Below are positions 62,959-64,000 of a stretch of 64,000 nt of DNA, piece after piece. The stretch lies in assembly GCA_004353515.1 (NCBI GenBank), contig SMNZ01000010.1, positions 19,696-83,695 on the forward strand. Direction: 5' to 3'. Positions within the stretch are counted from its first letter, which is position 1. Each line of letters opens with the position of its first letter. Both the position numbers and the translations under genes were made by a program. This DNA comes from Alteromonadaceae bacterium M269. Its GTDB lineage: Bacteria; Pseudomonadota; Gammaproteobacteria; Enterobacterales; Alteromonadaceae. The notes under the pieces are model-generated. The model worked only from the letters and a program-made list of their open reading frames with translations, ran no database searches and was not told the origin of the DNA.

Positions 62959-63405
62959 TTACTGAACGACCTTTTCCTTCGCTAAACGGACGACTAAATT
63001 GCGTTGCTGAAATTCTTGGTCATTAAGCTTATTGATTGCTTTGTTCGCACCACGAGATTCAACTTCAACAAAACCGTATCCTTTTCGTTTCCCTGTTCTC
63101 TTATCTTTCATCAATCTCACAGAGCTAACTTTAGCAACCTGTTCGAAGTGATCTTGGACAGCATCTTCGTTAGCTTTATAAGGAAGGTTTCCTACATATA
63201 AGGTTGTTGTATTGCTTTCTTCGCTATCTGAATTTGCAGTTCCTTGAATATTTGCTTGCACTAACATAGTAGCTATTGAGCCTATAACAATACCTACGGC
63301 AAAAGCGATATTGAGCATATCGGGCGAAAAAAGCATGGGCCCAACAAAAAATCCAATAAGGGCGAGAATTATAATTGTAATAATATTGACGGGTGAAAAA
63401 GACAT
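62959..63405 (-). CDS. Membrane-anchored RRM-type RNA-binding protein
   Basis: A 148-residue protein. The N-terminus has two hydrophobic segments (about 7-27 and 31-50), followed by one RNA recognition motif. RNP2 is TLYVGNLPY (about 68-76) and RNP1 is KGYGFVEVE (about 108-116), each with its aromatic residue. RRM proteins bind single-stranded RNA; a membrane-tethered form is unusual and its target is unknown. It lies just before the rrn operon but is transcribed away from it. Confidence 0.88.
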   Translation of the reverse strand: MSFSPVNIITIIILALIGFFVGPMLFSPDMLNIAFAVGIVIGSIATMLVQANIQGTANSDSEESNTTTLYVGNLPYKANEDAVQDHFEQVAKVSSVRLMKDKRTGKRKGYGFVEVESRGANKAINKLNDQEFQQRNLVVRLAKEKVVQ

Positions 63406-63582
63406 GTTGTAACTACCTAACTTTATAATAATTTTTATATGTGAAGGAACACTATCTTACTGCGTAAATGTTCCGACGCCAACTATAGCTATAACGCTTG
63501 CTTTCCCCATTAGACTTTAGTATTAGAAATAATGAGTGTTGATTAAAAACCATTCAAACGGTCAATAAAATGCAAAAAGGAG

Positions 63583-63610
63583 TTGACGTATTCTATGAGG
63601 TCAGTATGAT
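63583..63610 (+). promoter_or_regulatory. rrn promoter P1
   Basis: TTGACG (63583-63588) and TATGAT (63605-63610) with a 16-bp spacer, followed by a G+C-rich discriminator (TCGCGCAC), typical of stringently controlled rRNA promoters. Confidence 0.78.
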
Positions 63611-63737
63611 TCGCGCACTCTCATTTGACGGGTTAGATTGTTGGGTGAGGCGGTAGTGTTTAGACGGCTTTTTAAGGTGTTTAAATAGTACTGGAAGAGG
63701 TCAGCTGAGATAGTTTAAAAAAACTTTCAAAACGCGG

Positions 63738-63765
63738 TTGACATCGAGTGAGGATGGCGTAGAAT
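63738..63765 (+). promoter_or_regulatory. rrn promoter P2
   Basis: Consensus TTGACA (63738-63743) and TAGAAT (63760-63765), 16-bp spacer, followed by the G+C-rich GCGCGTCCCG. Confidence 0.82.
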
Positions 63766-63817
63766 GCGCGTCCCGCTTGGGGGAGACCTCAAGCCGCTAA
63801 GTTAAGACTTAGCAAAA

Positions 63818-63829
63818 TGTTCTTTAACA
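63818..63829 (+). promoter_or_regulatory. boxA antitermination element
   Basis: TGTTCTTTAACA differs at one position from the E. coli boxA TGCTCTTTAACA and lies in the leader before 16S rRNA, where NusB/NusE bind the transcript. Confidence 0.85.
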
Positions 63830-63902
63830 ATTGATAACAAGACAATCTGTGTGGGCACTCGTTAAGAGTGTTTATACGGCGATTCAGAATTTTATATATT
63901 TT

Positions 63903-64000
63903 AATTGAAGAGTTTGATCATGGCTCAGATTGAACGCTGGCGGCAGGCCTAACACATGCAAGTCGAACGGTAACAGGAATAGCTTGCTATTTGCTGACGA
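63903..64000 (+). rRNA. 16S ribosomal RNA, 5' end (partial)
   Basis: AATTGAAGAGTTTGATCATG followed by GCTCAGATTGAACGCTGGCG and AACACATGCAAGTCGAACGG is the universal bacterial 16S start. The first variable region (GGTAACAGGAATAGCTTGCT) is of the Alteromonadales type. The gene continues beyond the window; the exact mature 5' end is uncertain by a few bases. Confidence 0.97.

Larger units (their letters stand above)
63406..63902. other. rRNA operon promoter and leader region
   Basis: About 500 bp between the RRM gene start and 16S rRNA. No protein gene is present. It contains two strong sigma-70 promoters, a boxA antitermination site and the leader processed from the 16S precursor. Confidence 0.85.

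Noticed and set aside
1..64000. CRISPR arrays, insertion sequences, tRNA genes, phage genes
   Set aside because: No regularly spaced repeats, intact transposases, integrases or tRNA cloverleaf sequences were recognised by reading.

Overview
The window is chromosomal DNA from a marine gammaproteobacterium, most likely of the order Alteromonadales. The evidence is the low G+C content, the rpsF-rpsR-rplI-dnaB order, the cysJIH operon, FabR and TrmA proteins very close to the enteric/Alteromonadales types, the TIGR03899 and TIGR04219 families, and the 5' end of a 16S rRNA gene at the right edge. The genus cannot be fixed from this sequence.

Layout. (1) 1-4717: ribosomal protein operon (rpsF 3' end, rpsR, rplI), an ECF sigma/anti-sigma/DUF4097 cassette and dnaB. 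(2) About 4862-40952: a large accessory polysaccharide-utilisation locus. (3) 41136-63405: ordinary core genes, namely an OmpA-like protein, cheX-like, zur/dusA, a psp-type envelope-stress cluster, a copper chaperone, sulfite reductase and PAPS reductase (cysJIH), a REC-DUF3369-EAL protein, a uracil-DNA glycosylase-like protein, an acyl-CoA desaturase divergent from fabR, trmA, an unrecognised acidic protein and a membrane-anchored RRM protein. (4) 63406-64000: rrn promoters, boxA and the start of 16S rRNA.

The polysaccharide locus reads as a system for carrageenan-type sulfated red-algal galactans. It has a TonB-dependent receptor, a GH16 enzyme, three S1-type sulfatases, a clan GH-A exo-enzyme, a cytoplasmic GH127-type enzyme and an MFS sugar transporter. 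It also has all four steps expected for 3,6-anhydro-D-galactose breakdown: aldehyde dehydrogenase (DauA), cycloisomerase (DauB), 2-keto-3-deoxygalactonate kinase (DauC) and phosphate aldolase (DauD). Two paralogous GntR/FadR-family regulators lie in the locus. I find a 15-bp dyad, AAACAT-N3-ATGTTT, often as tandem imperfect copies 17 bp apart, in front of nearly every transcription unit of the locus and sometimes exactly between -35 and -10 boxes. This looks like the locus-wide operator.

The most unusual part is a redox/surface module within the same locus. It comprises an octahaem c-type cytochrome with HEAT/TPR-like repeats, two paralogous LamG-domain proteins each with one CxxCH haem site near the C-terminus, a secreted beta-helix protein and an FG-GAP/ASPIC-UnbV protein. 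The LamG-cytochromes and the beta-helix gene carry the same operator as the sugar genes, which suggests an undescribed electron-transfer or oxidative step tied to galactan use.
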